From Pelagihabitans sp965238025 (GTDB taxonomy: Bacteria > Bacteroidota > Bacteroidia > Flavobacteriales > Flavobacteriaceae): a stretch of 64,000 nt of DNA. The number at the start of each line of letters is the position of its first letter. Positions within the stretch are counted from its first letter, which is position 1. Where the stretch lies: assembly GCA_965238025.1 (NCBI GenBank), contig OZ250162.1:3100001-3164000 (forward strand), written 5' to 3'. The translations under genes were made by a program, and so were the position numbers. Positions 51,753 to 60,389 of the stretch are shown here, in pieces. The notes below the pieces were generated by a model that saw only the letters and a list, made by a program, of their open reading frames with translations, was not told where the DNA came from and ran no database searches.

Positions 51753-51790
51753 AAAAAAACGTCCAGCCCCTAGGTTGGGCGTTTTTTTTA
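51753..51790 (+). terminator. Intrinsic terminator after the DUF2911 gene
   Basis: AACGTCCAGCC and GGTTGGGCGTT pair fully if two G-U pairs are allowed, with a short loop. An A-run precedes and eight T residues follow. Confidence 0.85.
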
Positions 51791-52150
51791 TCATCTCAAT
51801 ATAAGTATTGCAATTTTATGCACTTCTAAAATCATCGTCTCCGTTGTTACCCTGTTATCAACATTATTTTGACCGAAGACACTTGGCATAAAAAATTCTA
51901 GGGTACAAAAGTAGGGTAGGGGTTTCATCCGGTTGTTTTATTATAAGATACTCGCTTTTATAGATCATTAATTCAATTTTTTAGATTAAAGATTATCTGC
52001 TTTGTATTTTATCGGGTCTGTATCGCTGAACAACGATACGAACCGCAATAACCTTATGTTTCGAACACCATGGCGATTAAATTTTCGGAACAGAACTATC
52101 AACAATATCTTTATGATACCAATCTGAACTTGAAGTTAAACCTACTACGA
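51791..52150. other. 360-base gap before the TraN-like gene
   Basis: No supported gene was found. A six-bp inverted repeat, GTATCG (52020-52025) and CGATAC (52034-52039), lies about 110 bases before the TraN-like start. Some of the last 80 bases remain open in the gene's frame to an ATG at 52070 but do not look like a signal peptide. Confidence 0.4.
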
Positions 52151-53185
52151 ATGAAATTAAAGGCCCTATTTTTTACGTTGCTGTTCTTCACGACAAGTAG
52201 CATCATTGCGAAAGAAAATAATCTTCCAATACCCGTAACCGTAAACGAGAGTATTACCGTTACCCTATTTTTTCCTTCAGAAATAAAAAAAGTAATCGAA
52301 CCAGCGGTGAACTACAAGTTTGAATATGAACAAAATGGGACGATGGGCACCCTTATGGCCAGAAAGGGCGTAGCAAGTAATCTAACCGTAATTACCAAAG
52401 ACGGGAGCATCTTTTCCTTTTTGCTCAAATACGATCAAGAGGTAGACAATTTTACCTATGTGCTCTCCTCCGACCAGGCTATAGGAGTAATGGAGCCTAG
52501 GGGGATAACTACGGGTATTTCTGCGGCCAGAGAAACAGAAAGAAATCCTTCCTTTGAAAACCAAACAGCGGAAAAGCCGCAAAAGAAAGTGGCCCTCGAA
52601 AAGGTGAAAGACGAAAAACCTATGGTAAGGGCTATACAATCCGATACGGAAGGCCAAGAAAGGGCAGATTTCACCAAAACAGTCGCTTCGCAGTCATTTG
52701 CGAATGAGATAGGGGAAGGAAGCCTCTATGATACCGATAAGGAGAGCTATTATGAGATTTTTTGTGAGAACAATTATAATAGGAAGTTCGAGTTCGATAC
52801 ATCCAAGTCCGTTAAGGCTGGTGCAGGAATCGAATTGAAATTGAACGCGCTTACCGCAGATAAGAAAGAGTTCTATTTTATACTTCAGGTTACCAATCGC
52901 CTTACTTCTTCATTCACTGCTGAAAAATTACAGTTTTTTGTACGCACCTCATTAGAGGATAAACCAGTTCAGATGACTCCCTTGCATATTTATAATCACC
53001 AAGAAGATATTGAAGCAGGTAGAACAAAGAAAATGGTATATGTATTTCAGGAATTTAGGTTGAGTGAAGATCAAAAAGTCTATGTCACCTTAGATGAGTT
53101 AAATGGTATTAGGAGCACGGTCCTAAATATAGATGGCCAAATGATCAATGCTATTGGTGAGGAATTGGTGTCCACTGAACAATAA
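52151..53185 (+). CDS. TraN-like protein (DUF4138), orphan
   Basis: From the ATG at 52151 the protein has 344 residues, with a signal peptide ending near SSIIAK. An N-terminal domain (TVNESITVTLFFPSEIKKVI, about 30-115), a charged linker rich in Lys/Glu/Pro, and a C-terminal beta domain (about 220-344) match DUF4138 proteins. These were first known as TraN of Bacteroidota conjugative transposons. No other tra gene lies in the window. The alternative start at 52070 adds 27 residues that precede the signal peptide, so it is unlikely. Confidence 0.75.
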   Translation: MKLKALFFTLLFFTTSSIIAKENNLPIPVTVNESITVTLFFPSEIKKVIEPAVNYKFEYEQNGTMGTLMARKGVASNLTVITKDGSIFSFLLKYDQEVDNFTYVLSSDQAIGVMEPRGITTGISAARETERNPSFENQTAEKPQKKVALEKVKDEKPMVRAIQSDTEGQERADFTKTVASQSFANEIGEGSLYDTDKESYYEIFCENNYNRKFEFDTSKSVKAGAGIELKLNALTADKKEFYFILQVTNRLTSSFTAEKLQFFVRTSLEDKPVQMTPLHIYNHQEDIEAGRTKKMVYVFQEFRLSEDQKVYVTLDELNGIRSTVLNIDGQMINAIGEELVSTEQ

Positions 53186-53284
53186 TCTTTAACTTCAGAT
53201 TTATATTGATTCTTATTTCTGTTTGTTTAGTTTAATGACATCAGTGCAATCAAAATATACTCTTGATTGGGTTACTAATGGTAA

Positions 53285-54226
53285 TTATTTTCTGATGATT
53301 TCAAAATTCTTCGCGCCCATTGGCTTGAAGAGTAGAAAACTGTAATACCAATAATCAGTTTCGGTTTCAGCAATTAAGCCTTGATTTTTAAAAGTATTAA
53401 CGCGCTCCAATGAGACTAAATTCCCGTTAGCATAAATCTTTAAGGAATAATCTTCTTCTTTTAATGGCCACATATTGTCCTTACAATCTTGGATTAATTC
53501 ATTTCTTTCTGATTCGGACCAATAGGAAGTTACATCCTCAGTATACAGGCAAATAGCCATTTCCAAATACTGCTTTTTATTGATTTCTAAAAATTCGTCA
53601 ACTTTCCCTTGATTCAATAGTTCTCTAATCTTACCGTAATATTGGAAAACTTCTTTTTTAAGTTCCTTCTTATCTACTTGGGAGAGATTTTGTCCATTAG
53701 ACCATCCTTCTAATTCATATGGCAAGTCTGTTACTTCCAATTCAAAAACCTGTTCCCAAAATGGAACCGGTTTGGGAGGAGGAATTACCTCAAGTTCACT
53801 ATTCACATAGTCGATTTCGCCATCATACCCTAAGGCTGCATCTGGATTTTTCAGAAAACTTACAAAAAATATGTTCCATTTGGAGTCTTTGGAATGATAC
53901 ACATGACCAGGTTGTAACAATCCATCTTCTGCATCTGGTCTGGGCAGGTATCTGACTTTTAGCTCGTGTTTACCGTTTTTAAGCAGGTACTGATTCAATT
54001 CTATAGTCGAGTTCATTCCACTTTCATAGAACCTTTCTACTGGAATGTCATCCAAGAATATTTCATAGGGGGTTTTCGCATTTATATGAACGGCATAAGT
54101 AATTTGTTCTTCTTTGGGAGCAATTTGGATTTCTTTCATTTCTTCCGGTACTAGTTGTTTTTTATTCTTTTGCCCACAACCTGATTGCGCAATTAATATT
54201 AAAAGGATTACTACTTTTTTCATCAT
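53285..54226 (-). CDS. Lipoprotein overlapping the 931-residue T6SS-linked gene (candidate immunity protein)
   Basis: The 313-residue product has a lipoprotein signal with Cys17 (LIAQSGC). The mature part has a beta-rich N-terminal domain (about 40-130) and an alpha-rich domain (about 165-260) with Trp-rich segments; I know of no matching family. It overlaps the preceding gene's stop by four bases, so the two are translationally coupled. Tight coupling of a large protein and a lipoprotein next to vgrG is the typical arrangement of a T6SS effector and its envelope immunity protein. That role is inferred only. Confidence 0.7.
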   Translation of the reverse strand: MMKKVVILLILIAQSGCGQKNKKQLVPEEMKEIQIAPKEEQITYAVHINAKTPYEIFLDDIPVERFYESGMNSTIELNQYLLKNGKHELKVRYLPRPDAEDGLLQPGHVYHSKDSKWNIFFVSFLKNPDAALGYDGEIDYVNSELEVIPPPKPVPFWEQVFELEVTDLPYELEGWSNGQNLSQVDKKELKKEVFQYYGKIRELLNQGKVDEFLEINKKQYLEMAICLYTEDVTSYWSESERNELIQDCKDNMWPLKEEDYSLKIYANGNLVSLERVNTFKNQGLIAETETDYWYYSFLLFKPMGAKNFEIIRK

Positions 54227-57018
54227 TTAAGAAAATTGATTTTCCATGGTTCGGCAGCGTCGAGAATTTTTTTTATTGCCGTTGGTTTTTCCTTAGGTTC
54301 TTCTTGGTTTTTTGGGTTTTTGCTACTACCCCCCTTCTTTTTGCTTTCAACTTTTAATTTTAACCAAATTTTGGCATCCAGCCCATTAAACTTAAACCAT
54401 CCTTCCGCTTTATTTGATCGTTTGTCATGTAAAATATTTACATACATTTTTGCTTCTCCGCGAACCACGCCCGCAGCCTCTCCACCGCCCACACCTTGAA
54501 TATTAACTTCTACATTTACTCCCGCCTCTAGCCATATTTTAATGTCGATTTTTGAAGAAACGTCACCACCACCCCAACCATCAATCGAATGATATTCCAA
54601 AGCATCAACATTTAGATTAAAGTCTACTTCGGCAGCAATATAAAGGTAGTAATCTATGTGAACGGCACCTAAGGTTAAATAATTTACTCTTTTTACAACT
54701 TGATTAATTCGGTGCATGGCCTGACCTATGGGCCCAATAAACTGAGCAAAATATAGTAAATCTACTTTACCGGTGACTCCAAACAAAGGACTAGCTGCAA
54801 GATTGGCGGTATAATATTCCCCTACACTTCCTTTTTTTGTTTTACTATATTCATATTTACCATGAAAGCCCAAACTAAGTGAAGGTCTTTTTACATCAAT
54901 CCTAAAGGGAAAGCCCTTGCTTTTTCGAAGTGCATAACGTTTACTCATTGTTTTGGCCACACCCCCGGAGCTAGTTTTGGCTTTTCCTGCTGCAATACTG
55001 GATTCTTTATCCTCGGTTTCGTCGGCAAATGTTAGGGCCTTAAAAAGTTCATACGCTTTTAAAAGAAAATTAACCGCGTTAATCGCGGGAAAACCATCGC
55101 CCAATTTAAGATCTTCCTTAACTCCATTTTGACTAAACCCAGCCTCAAATTCAAAATCGTATTCCCATTTTTTAGCTTTGGCTTTATCGCTCCTTAAAGC
55201 GCCTGCCTTTTTTTGATTCTGGTTTTTTCGAGTTGTGAAAATCCGATAACCGTAATTGGGTGGTTGCCTGACGTAAACAGGGTTTTCTGCATTAAACTTT
55301 AAGTTTACCCACCATTCAAAATCTGGGTACACGTTCAACCTTACGACCTGATTTGGATATCTACACGTTTGTACGGGAATAAAATGGGGTTGCGCATGCT
55401 CATTTTTCATCTTGAAATATCGCGTGACCCAGGCAATATCATTATTACTTACTCTAGGATTAGCAGCCGAAGAAATCGTATTCGCAGCAATTCCCAGCCA
55501 TTTTTGAGCTTTGGATTCATAACTTCTGTTATAGTTGTACTTGGCAAACAGCGTTAGCTTATTTCCATCGATCGTAAAATCATCTTTTGAAATTGATTGA
55601 GATGCCAGTACTTTATCATCCATTAAAAAAACGGACTCTGGGGACTCATGTTTGTTTCCACCAATCTCCAAACATTCGACGGGTTTATCACTGCCGGCAT
55701 GTGTTAAATCTTCCAAAGTAATAGTAACTTCCTTTTTCTTTTTGTCACCTGCTATGATACCAAATATCCTTTGAGTGTGGTCAATTACTTCACCGGCATC
55801 ATTTTCTTTTAAAACATCATAGGGGTTTTTATCCTTTTCGGTCAGGGTGATTCCTGTATACTTACAGCCATAATCATTAGGGATACACTTATGTTTAGTA
55901 TCTAAAATACTGGCCATCTGCTGTCCCACTTTTTTCTGACGCGCTATCAGAATCTCCTGCCCCGTATTATATAAAACCTTAAAGGTGTTCATCGTTTTTT
56001 CGACAGGTAGTACCGTTTGTTCATATTCCTTGTTTTCGTTATAAATTCTTGAAGTACTTATTGAAGATAATAAGGTCAATCTAGGAGGTCTGTAATGACT
56101 TATAAGGACACTCTCATCATTTGGGGCACTTGTTTCAGTAAAGCCTTCGCGACGTGAGATTACAGAATATGGCCTTTGCGGTTGGCCCTTACTGGCAAGG
56201 GTGGCATTTTCGTTGTAGAAGAGTACAGGGGTAACTTCAGCATAGAATTCTTCCACTTCCTTTGGTTGGTGCCCAATCTTAGCCCGCCATTCTTCAGAGA
56301 CTAATAACGATATCCTTGTAACTCCTAAAAATGCCTTGTCACCTTCGGTTTCTTGCTCAAAAACAATTTCTTCTTGTACTGCATCACCGGTTTTTTTTGA
56401 AAATACGGTTACCTTAAACACGCCGTAGTTGTGATATGGGAGATTTGGATCTGGTAGTTTATACGTTTCTAAAAATAAGTCTATGGTCTGACCATACTGA
56501 GTTATGGGTATGTACGCTAGTTCTTTTTTTGAAAAGGTACAGGTCCCCTTATCTGTAAAACAGGTCTTTTTTAGTACAGGACTATCTTCAAAGGTTACAT
56601 ACACACCTTTTGGTATTGATGCCTCTGGCATTTCTGGATAATAAATAAAGGCCTCTAGCCAGTACAATTTACCGGCAATATTGGAATTATCACTTGTAAT
56701 CAGGACTGTTGGGCTGTTTGCGTATTCTGTTGTTTTCTTACCCAGTATTTCCATAGGGAGATTGTCGTCATCCGTCCATCCCCTTAGCTGCCATTCCTTT
56801 GTATGCTCATCTTGAATCGCCCAAATCCACTTTACTTTTTGTTTAATTTCATCTTTTGCGCGCCAACTCCTTAAAAAGACCTCAATTTCCATATGGGCGG
56901 CATGCCCAAGCTTTACCTTGAGCAACTTGTGGTTTTTGCCCTCGATTTTAACCTCGTCAAGAAGGCTAACCCCTGAGGCTTCACTGACCAAATTCAATGT
57001 TTTAATTCCTATGGGCAT
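54223..57018 (-). CDS. Large unknown protein of the T6SS island (candidate effector)
   Basis: The 931-residue protein has no signal peptide. The first 500 residues are a series of beta-rich modules. The middle part contains a Lys-rich basic stretch near residues 610-640. The last 220 residues are beta-rich with glycine runs (DGWGGGDVSSKIDIKIWLEAGVNVEVNI) and a hydrophobic segment (about 775-800), ending in a Lys/Gly-rich linker and short helix. I do not recognise any domain. It begins ten bases after the PAAR-like DUF4280 gene and is followed by an overlapping lipoprotein gene. This suggests secreted cargo of the T6SS, possibly membrane-active, but the toxic region cannot be named. Confidence 0.7.
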   Translation of the reverse strand: MPIGIKTLNLVSEASGVSLLDEVKIEGKNHKLLKVKLGHAAHMEIEVFLRSWRAKDEIKQKVKWIWAIQDEHTKEWQLRGWTDDDNLPMEILGKKTTEYANSPTVLITSDNSNIAGKLYWLEAFIYYPEMPEASIPKGVYVTFEDSPVLKKTCFTDKGTCTFSKKELAYIPITQYGQTIDLFLETYKLPDPNLPYHNYGVFKVTVFSKKTGDAVQEEIVFEQETEGDKAFLGVTRISLLVSEEWRAKIGHQPKEVEEFYAEVTPVLFYNENATLASKGQPQRPYSVISRREGFTETSAPNDESVLISHYRPPRLTLLSSISTSRIYNENKEYEQTVLPVEKTMNTFKVLYNTGQEILIARQKKVGQQMASILDTKHKCIPNDYGCKYTGITLTEKDKNPYDVLKENDAGEVIDHTQRIFGIIAGDKKKKEVTITLEDLTHAGSDKPVECLEIGGNKHESPESVFLMDDKVLASQSISKDDFTIDGNKLTLFAKYNYNRSYESKAQKWLGIAANTISSAANPRVSNNDIAWVTRYFKMKNEHAQPHFIPVQTCRYPNQVVRLNVYPDFEWWVNLKFNAENPVYVRQPPNYGYRIFTTRKNQNQKKAGALRSDKAKAKKWEYDFEFEAGFSQNGVKEDLKLGDGFPAINAVNFLLKAYELFKALTFADETEDKESSIAAGKAKTSSGGVAKTMSKRYALRKSKGFPFRIDVKRPSLSLGFHGKYEYSKTKKGSVGEYYTANLAASPLFGVTGKVDLLYFAQFIGPIGQAMHRINQVVKRVNYLTLGAVHIDYYLYIAAEVDFNLNVDALEYHSIDGWGGGDVSSKIDIKIWLEAGVNVEVNIQGVGGGEAAGVVRGEAKMYVNILHDKRSNKAEGWFKFNGLDAKIWLKLKVESKKKGGSSKNPKNQEEPKEKPTAIKKILDAAEPWKINFLK

Positions 57019-57027
57019 AAAATATAA

Positions 57028-57513
57028 TTAAACAGATTTGGCAGTTACGCCCTCAAAGGGATCTTCGTTAATAAGTTCCTGGGGGTTTACCAATGGATTG
57101 AGTTGATTCTGCACATTTTCATCTTCTTCCTCAAAATTGGAATCTTGAGGAGCCCCCATTTGACCGGTGGTAATAAATTCTACTACGGGACTTCCGGATA
57201 CAGCACAAATACCTTTGCTTTTCTCGGTAAGTACCTGGCCGCCATTGCCAAGTTCCACCTTTTCATAAAACCCTTCCCACTGTATTATGGCAGGAGCACA
57301 AGCGCTATTGGTCACTGAGCATTTACCAAATGTTCCGGTTTCAAAAGGTATTCCCAAATCCATGGTATTGCCGACCAATTTATCCGAACCATTATCGTCG
57401 TTAATATAATACTTTTGCTGACTGAGTACCTTTAGTTTATCGGGTTTAACCCCCATTTTACATTGGCACATGGCGCCTTGGCAGACCAAAAATTCTTCCT
57501 TACTCATCTTCAC
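57028..57513 (-). CDS. DUF4280 PAAR-like spike-tip protein
   Basis: The 161-residue protein matches DUF4280: CQGAMCQCKMG at the start, then GNTMDLGIPFETGTFGKCSVTNSACAPAI and GICAVSGSPVVEF, with Cys residues where PAAR proteins bind metal. DUF4280 proteins act as PAAR-like caps on VgrG spikes and link to effectors. The gene overlaps the upstream unknown gene by 14 bases and lies ten bases before the 931-residue gene, so cargo, cap and spike are likely made together. Confidence 0.88.
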   Translation of the reverse strand: MKMSKEEFLVCQGAMCQCKMGVKPDKLKVLSQQKYYINDDNGSDKLVGNTMDLGIPFETGTFGKCSVTNSACAPAIIQWEGFYEKVELGNGGQVLTEKSKGICAVSGSPVVEFITTGQMGAPQDSNFEEEDENVQNQLNPLVNPQELINEDPFEGVTAKSV

Positions 57514-58432
57514 CGGGCTTTAAGGATGAAAGGGGCATAACAACATTGTCTTTGATGAGCCTGTCCCGTTCCGAAAGGTAATATGCCTGTAATTCAAATG
57601 ATCGTCCCATTTTTTTTGGTAATGCTATACTACCTTGAGCAGTAAGGGAATGCAAAACGCGGGTATCTTGGCTAAGTTCATATTTGGCCTGTAGTTTACC
57701 CTTTGTCTTTTTCGATTGTCCTTTCCCGGTAAAAACTGCATCATCGAATCTGTTTACGAAATCCTTTTCAGTTCGCTTATCACTAATCTGTCCGTCCTGT
57801 ATTACCGTAATGGTATTAAAACGGGTATAGTTGGGCATCACCTTTTGTTTAATGTCATATAGCGCTGGTCTGCAAAAGGGAATAATTGGTATTTGCATTT
57901 GGGTGTTGGCCATATTAGTAACCATATTATAGCGCTCATAAAGTGGTGCAAAGAAAAAGGAGAGAAAAAGATTTTGTTCTACTGAACGAATAAATTTGAT
58001 TTTATCATTCAGGGTTTCCCATGCTTTCTCAAAGTATCTGTCTATAAGATTGCTCTGATATATCATTCTTGTTTTTTCTTCGAGCGTTTTCAATTTCTCT
58101 TTGGCCAAACCTCTGCTTTTAACCGTTCTTTGCGACCAATTTCCTGTAACTTCGATAATTAAGGGATACATTACCTGCCCACATTCATGCGCTAACTTAT
58201 CGGCAATTGTATCTGGTTTTTTCATATTGATAAAAACATTTCTTCTATCGAACTGAAAAAGCCATGTTTTAGTCTTATTGTCTTTTACGGCCAGAACCTC
58301 TATCTCAAAACGAACAACTTGTTTCTCCTTTCCATCTTGCTTAAATTCTATGGTAATCCCATACACCCTTTTTAGATTATGAGGGTTTAGTGCTAAGGTA
58401 TGGTTAGGTTGAAAATATACTGGTTCCTCCAA
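57500..58432 (-). CDS. Unknown protein between vgrG and the PAAR-like gene (possible adaptor)
   Basis: The 310-residue protein has no signal peptide or membrane segment. It is mixed alpha/beta with many Lys and aromatic residues; a helical region (about 110-190) contains LSFFFAPLYERYN, and the C-terminus ends in SSLKPGEDE. I do not recognise a domain. The position between vgrG and the DUF4280 gene is where adaptors that load effectors onto the spike are encoded in other T6SSs. This function is a positional inference. Confidence 0.6.
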   Translation of the reverse strand: MEEPVYFQPNHTLALNPHNLKRVYGITIEFKQDGKEKQVVRFEIEVLAVKDNKTKTWLFQFDRRNVFINMKKPDTIADKLAHECGQVMYPLIIEVTGNWSQRTVKSRGLAKEKLKTLEEKTRMIYQSNLIDRYFEKAWETLNDKIKFIRSVEQNLFLSFFFAPLYERYNMVTNMANTQMQIPIIPFCRPALYDIKQKVMPNYTRFNTITVIQDGQISDKRTEKDFVNRFDDAVFTGKGQSKKTKGKLQAKYELSQDTRVLHSLTAQGSIALPKKMGRSFELQAYYLSERDRLIKDNVVMPLSSLKPGEDE

Positions 58433-58444
58433 GTAATGTCTTTT

Positions 58445-60256
58445 TTAAAAGAGTTTTACTTTTTCGTTGCTCTGTATGTCTACAGATTTCTGGGAGAATA
58501 GGGTCATGTTTTTAGAAGTACTGTTTACAACGACTTCTTCTGCGATTTTCTCAGATACTTTCGATTGTTCCGTACTATTCTCTTCAACAACAACATTTTT
58601 ATTTTTTGCAATGATGTTATGATTTTCCCCGGCAGTGGCACTAATGCTTTTTCCGGCATCGACGAGTACATCCTCAATGGCTTTTAATTCGATGTTTTTA
58701 GCCGAAAGTTTAATAGTTTCAACAGCATTTACCGTTATATTATTATTGGCATTGATGGTAATATCATTATTTACGGTATCAACTGTAATCAAGTTCTCAT
58801 TCTTATCGGTGATAGTAATCATTTCCCCGCCTTCGGTATCATTGAGTTCTATCAGGTGCCCGCTCCGGGTCTTGATCGCCTTGATATTGTTATCGGCATC
58901 TGAAAAACCACTGGAAGCACTATTGTTATAGCCTGCGCTCAATACAAAGGGTTTTTCGGGGTTGTCCCCCTCGAAACCAACGAGTACTTCTTCGTCCTTT
59001 TCGGGGATGAAATAGAAACCCTTCCCGCTGCCCGAATAAGGGGTGGCCATCTTTATCCAAGGGGTACTGGTACCCTTGGCCTTTTGCCAAGGGAACTGTA
59101 CCTTGATCCTACCGAGCCCGTCAGGGTCTGCATTGTCGAACACCCAACCCCGTTGCGCGCCCGCATGGGGAACGCTGAAACTATCGGAATACGGCAAATG
59201 TTCACTACCCTGCGATACCCCCTCGAACTCGTTGCGGTACTGCCCGCTATGGTCGAAACGGTGTACGATCTTCACGATATCATAGGAGCCATAGGGGTCC
59301 TTTTTCTTTTGGTCAGAGAAATTGAGCCCCTCCAACGAAAGGGTGTCCCCGATACGCAGGTCGGTGAGCTCGGAGGTGCCCGAGGCGACCACCATCCCGG
59401 CCGATCTGCCCAAAGTGTTCACCTTGGTGGCCGTGTCCAGGCCGCCCTGGGCACTGTATTCATGCTGTCCCATGGTATAGTCATAGTTCCCCTTCTTGGA
59501 GAACACCGAATCCGATTCCCCCTTTACCCGGTCCAGGTAGGGGTGCGACGAGCTGGGGGAATGTGCCGAGGACTCCGCCTCGAGCAGGGTCTCGTTCACC
59601 CAGTCATGGCCCCTTACCCCAAAGGACTGTTCCCTAAGGGAGGTCGAGAGGTTGAAGGCCAGGACGTCCACCCCGACGGTGCCCTGTACCTGTTTGTCGC
59701 CCGTGCGCCCGATGCAGAGTTCGCTGCCGTTATGGTAGAGCCATAGCCCGTAGCGGCTGCACAGGCGCTGCAGAAACGAAAGGTCGCTCTCGTTGTACTG
59801 TACCGTATAGGGGAGCTTTACATCGGTGCCCTTGCCCATGGCGCTCTTCAGGTGTTCCCCGGAATGGCCGCCTACCGTATCGTTGGCCACCTGCGAGAGG
59901 GCCGTGCCCTCGTCGTAGCTGAAACATTGTACCGAATTCGCCAGGAGCACCCCCGGTCCATGGCCCGAGAGGACGATAAGGCCGGAGGCCCCCGTTCCCT
60001 TCTGGAAATCGACAGAGGTCACCACCCCCGAGAACTCCATATTGCCGTCGTCCAGCCCGATAGAGGCCTTCTTGCCCACAAAACCAAGGGCATTGTCCAT
60101 TAGGGTACCCTCATAGCCCTCGGTGGCATGGGAGGGGAAGGTGATGCGGAAGGCACTGTGGCCCCCAACCGATTGTTCTACCGAAACGGTATATCCGGAC
60201 TTGGGAAGGAACTCCTCCCCGTTGACGATGAGCTTGATGGTGACGATCTTGGGCAT
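58445..60256 (-). CDS. vgrG: Type VI secretion spike protein VgrG (TssI)
   Basis: From the ATG at 60256 the protein has 603 residues. It has the gp27-like part (LQRLCSRYGLWLYHNGSELCIGR) and a gp5 OB-fold region (GRIKVQFPWQKAKGTSTPWIKMATPYSGSGKGFYFIPEKDEEVLVGFEGDNPEKPFVLSAGYN). A long beta-helix spike follows, with repeats such as NDITINANNNITVNA, to the C-terminus. It forms the trimeric tip that pierces target cells. The upstream frame to 60304 adds 16 residues and is not needed. The 5' two-thirds has much higher GC than the 3' end. Confidence 0.93.
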   Translation of the reverse strand: MPKIVTIKLIVNGEEFLPKSGYTVSVEQSVGGHSAFRITFPSHATEGYEGTLMDNALGFVGKKASIGLDDGNMEFSGVVTSVDFQKGTGASGLIVLSGHGPGVLLANSVQCFSYDEGTALSQVANDTVGGHSGEHLKSAMGKGTDVKLPYTVQYNESDLSFLQRLCSRYGLWLYHNGSELCIGRTGDKQVQGTVGVDVLAFNLSTSLREQSFGVRGHDWVNETLLEAESSAHSPSSSHPYLDRVKGESDSVFSKKGNYDYTMGQHEYSAQGGLDTATKVNTLGRSAGMVVASGTSELTDLRIGDTLSLEGLNFSDQKKKDPYGSYDIVKIVHRFDHSGQYRNEFEGVSQGSEHLPYSDSFSVPHAGAQRGWVFDNADPDGLGRIKVQFPWQKAKGTSTPWIKMATPYSGSGKGFYFIPEKDEEVLVGFEGDNPEKPFVLSAGYNNSASSGFSDADNNIKAIKTRSGHLIELNDTEGGEMITITDKNENLITVDTVNNDITINANNNITVNAVETIKLSAKNIELKAIEDVLVDAGKSISATAGENHNIIAKNKNVVVEENSTEQSKVSEKIAEEVVVNSTSKNMTLFSQKSVDIQSNEKVKLF

Positions 60257-60389
60257 GTGGGATGTTTTAAAAGTTAAAATAGCCATTACCAAATGGCTGG
60301 GCAAAAAATACGTCGTGTTTTCGTTCTACTGCATAATTTGTAGTACCCAAGGGCTTTTTACACTACTGCAACAGTCCTCAAGAACCATT

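Noticed and set aside
52070..52150. Longer N-terminus for the TraN-like protein
   Set aside because: It would place 27 polar residues before a normal signal peptide; the ATG at 52151 gives a standard exported protein.
53285..57018. Considered Rhs/YD-repeat polymorphic toxin
   Set aside because: No YD repeats, no conserved core cleavage motif and no short variable C-terminal cassette were seen.
59084..59746. 220-residue plus-strand open frame inside vgrG
   Set aside because: It is a shadow frame that stays open because of the high GC content of this vgrG segment; no start context or family resemblance.
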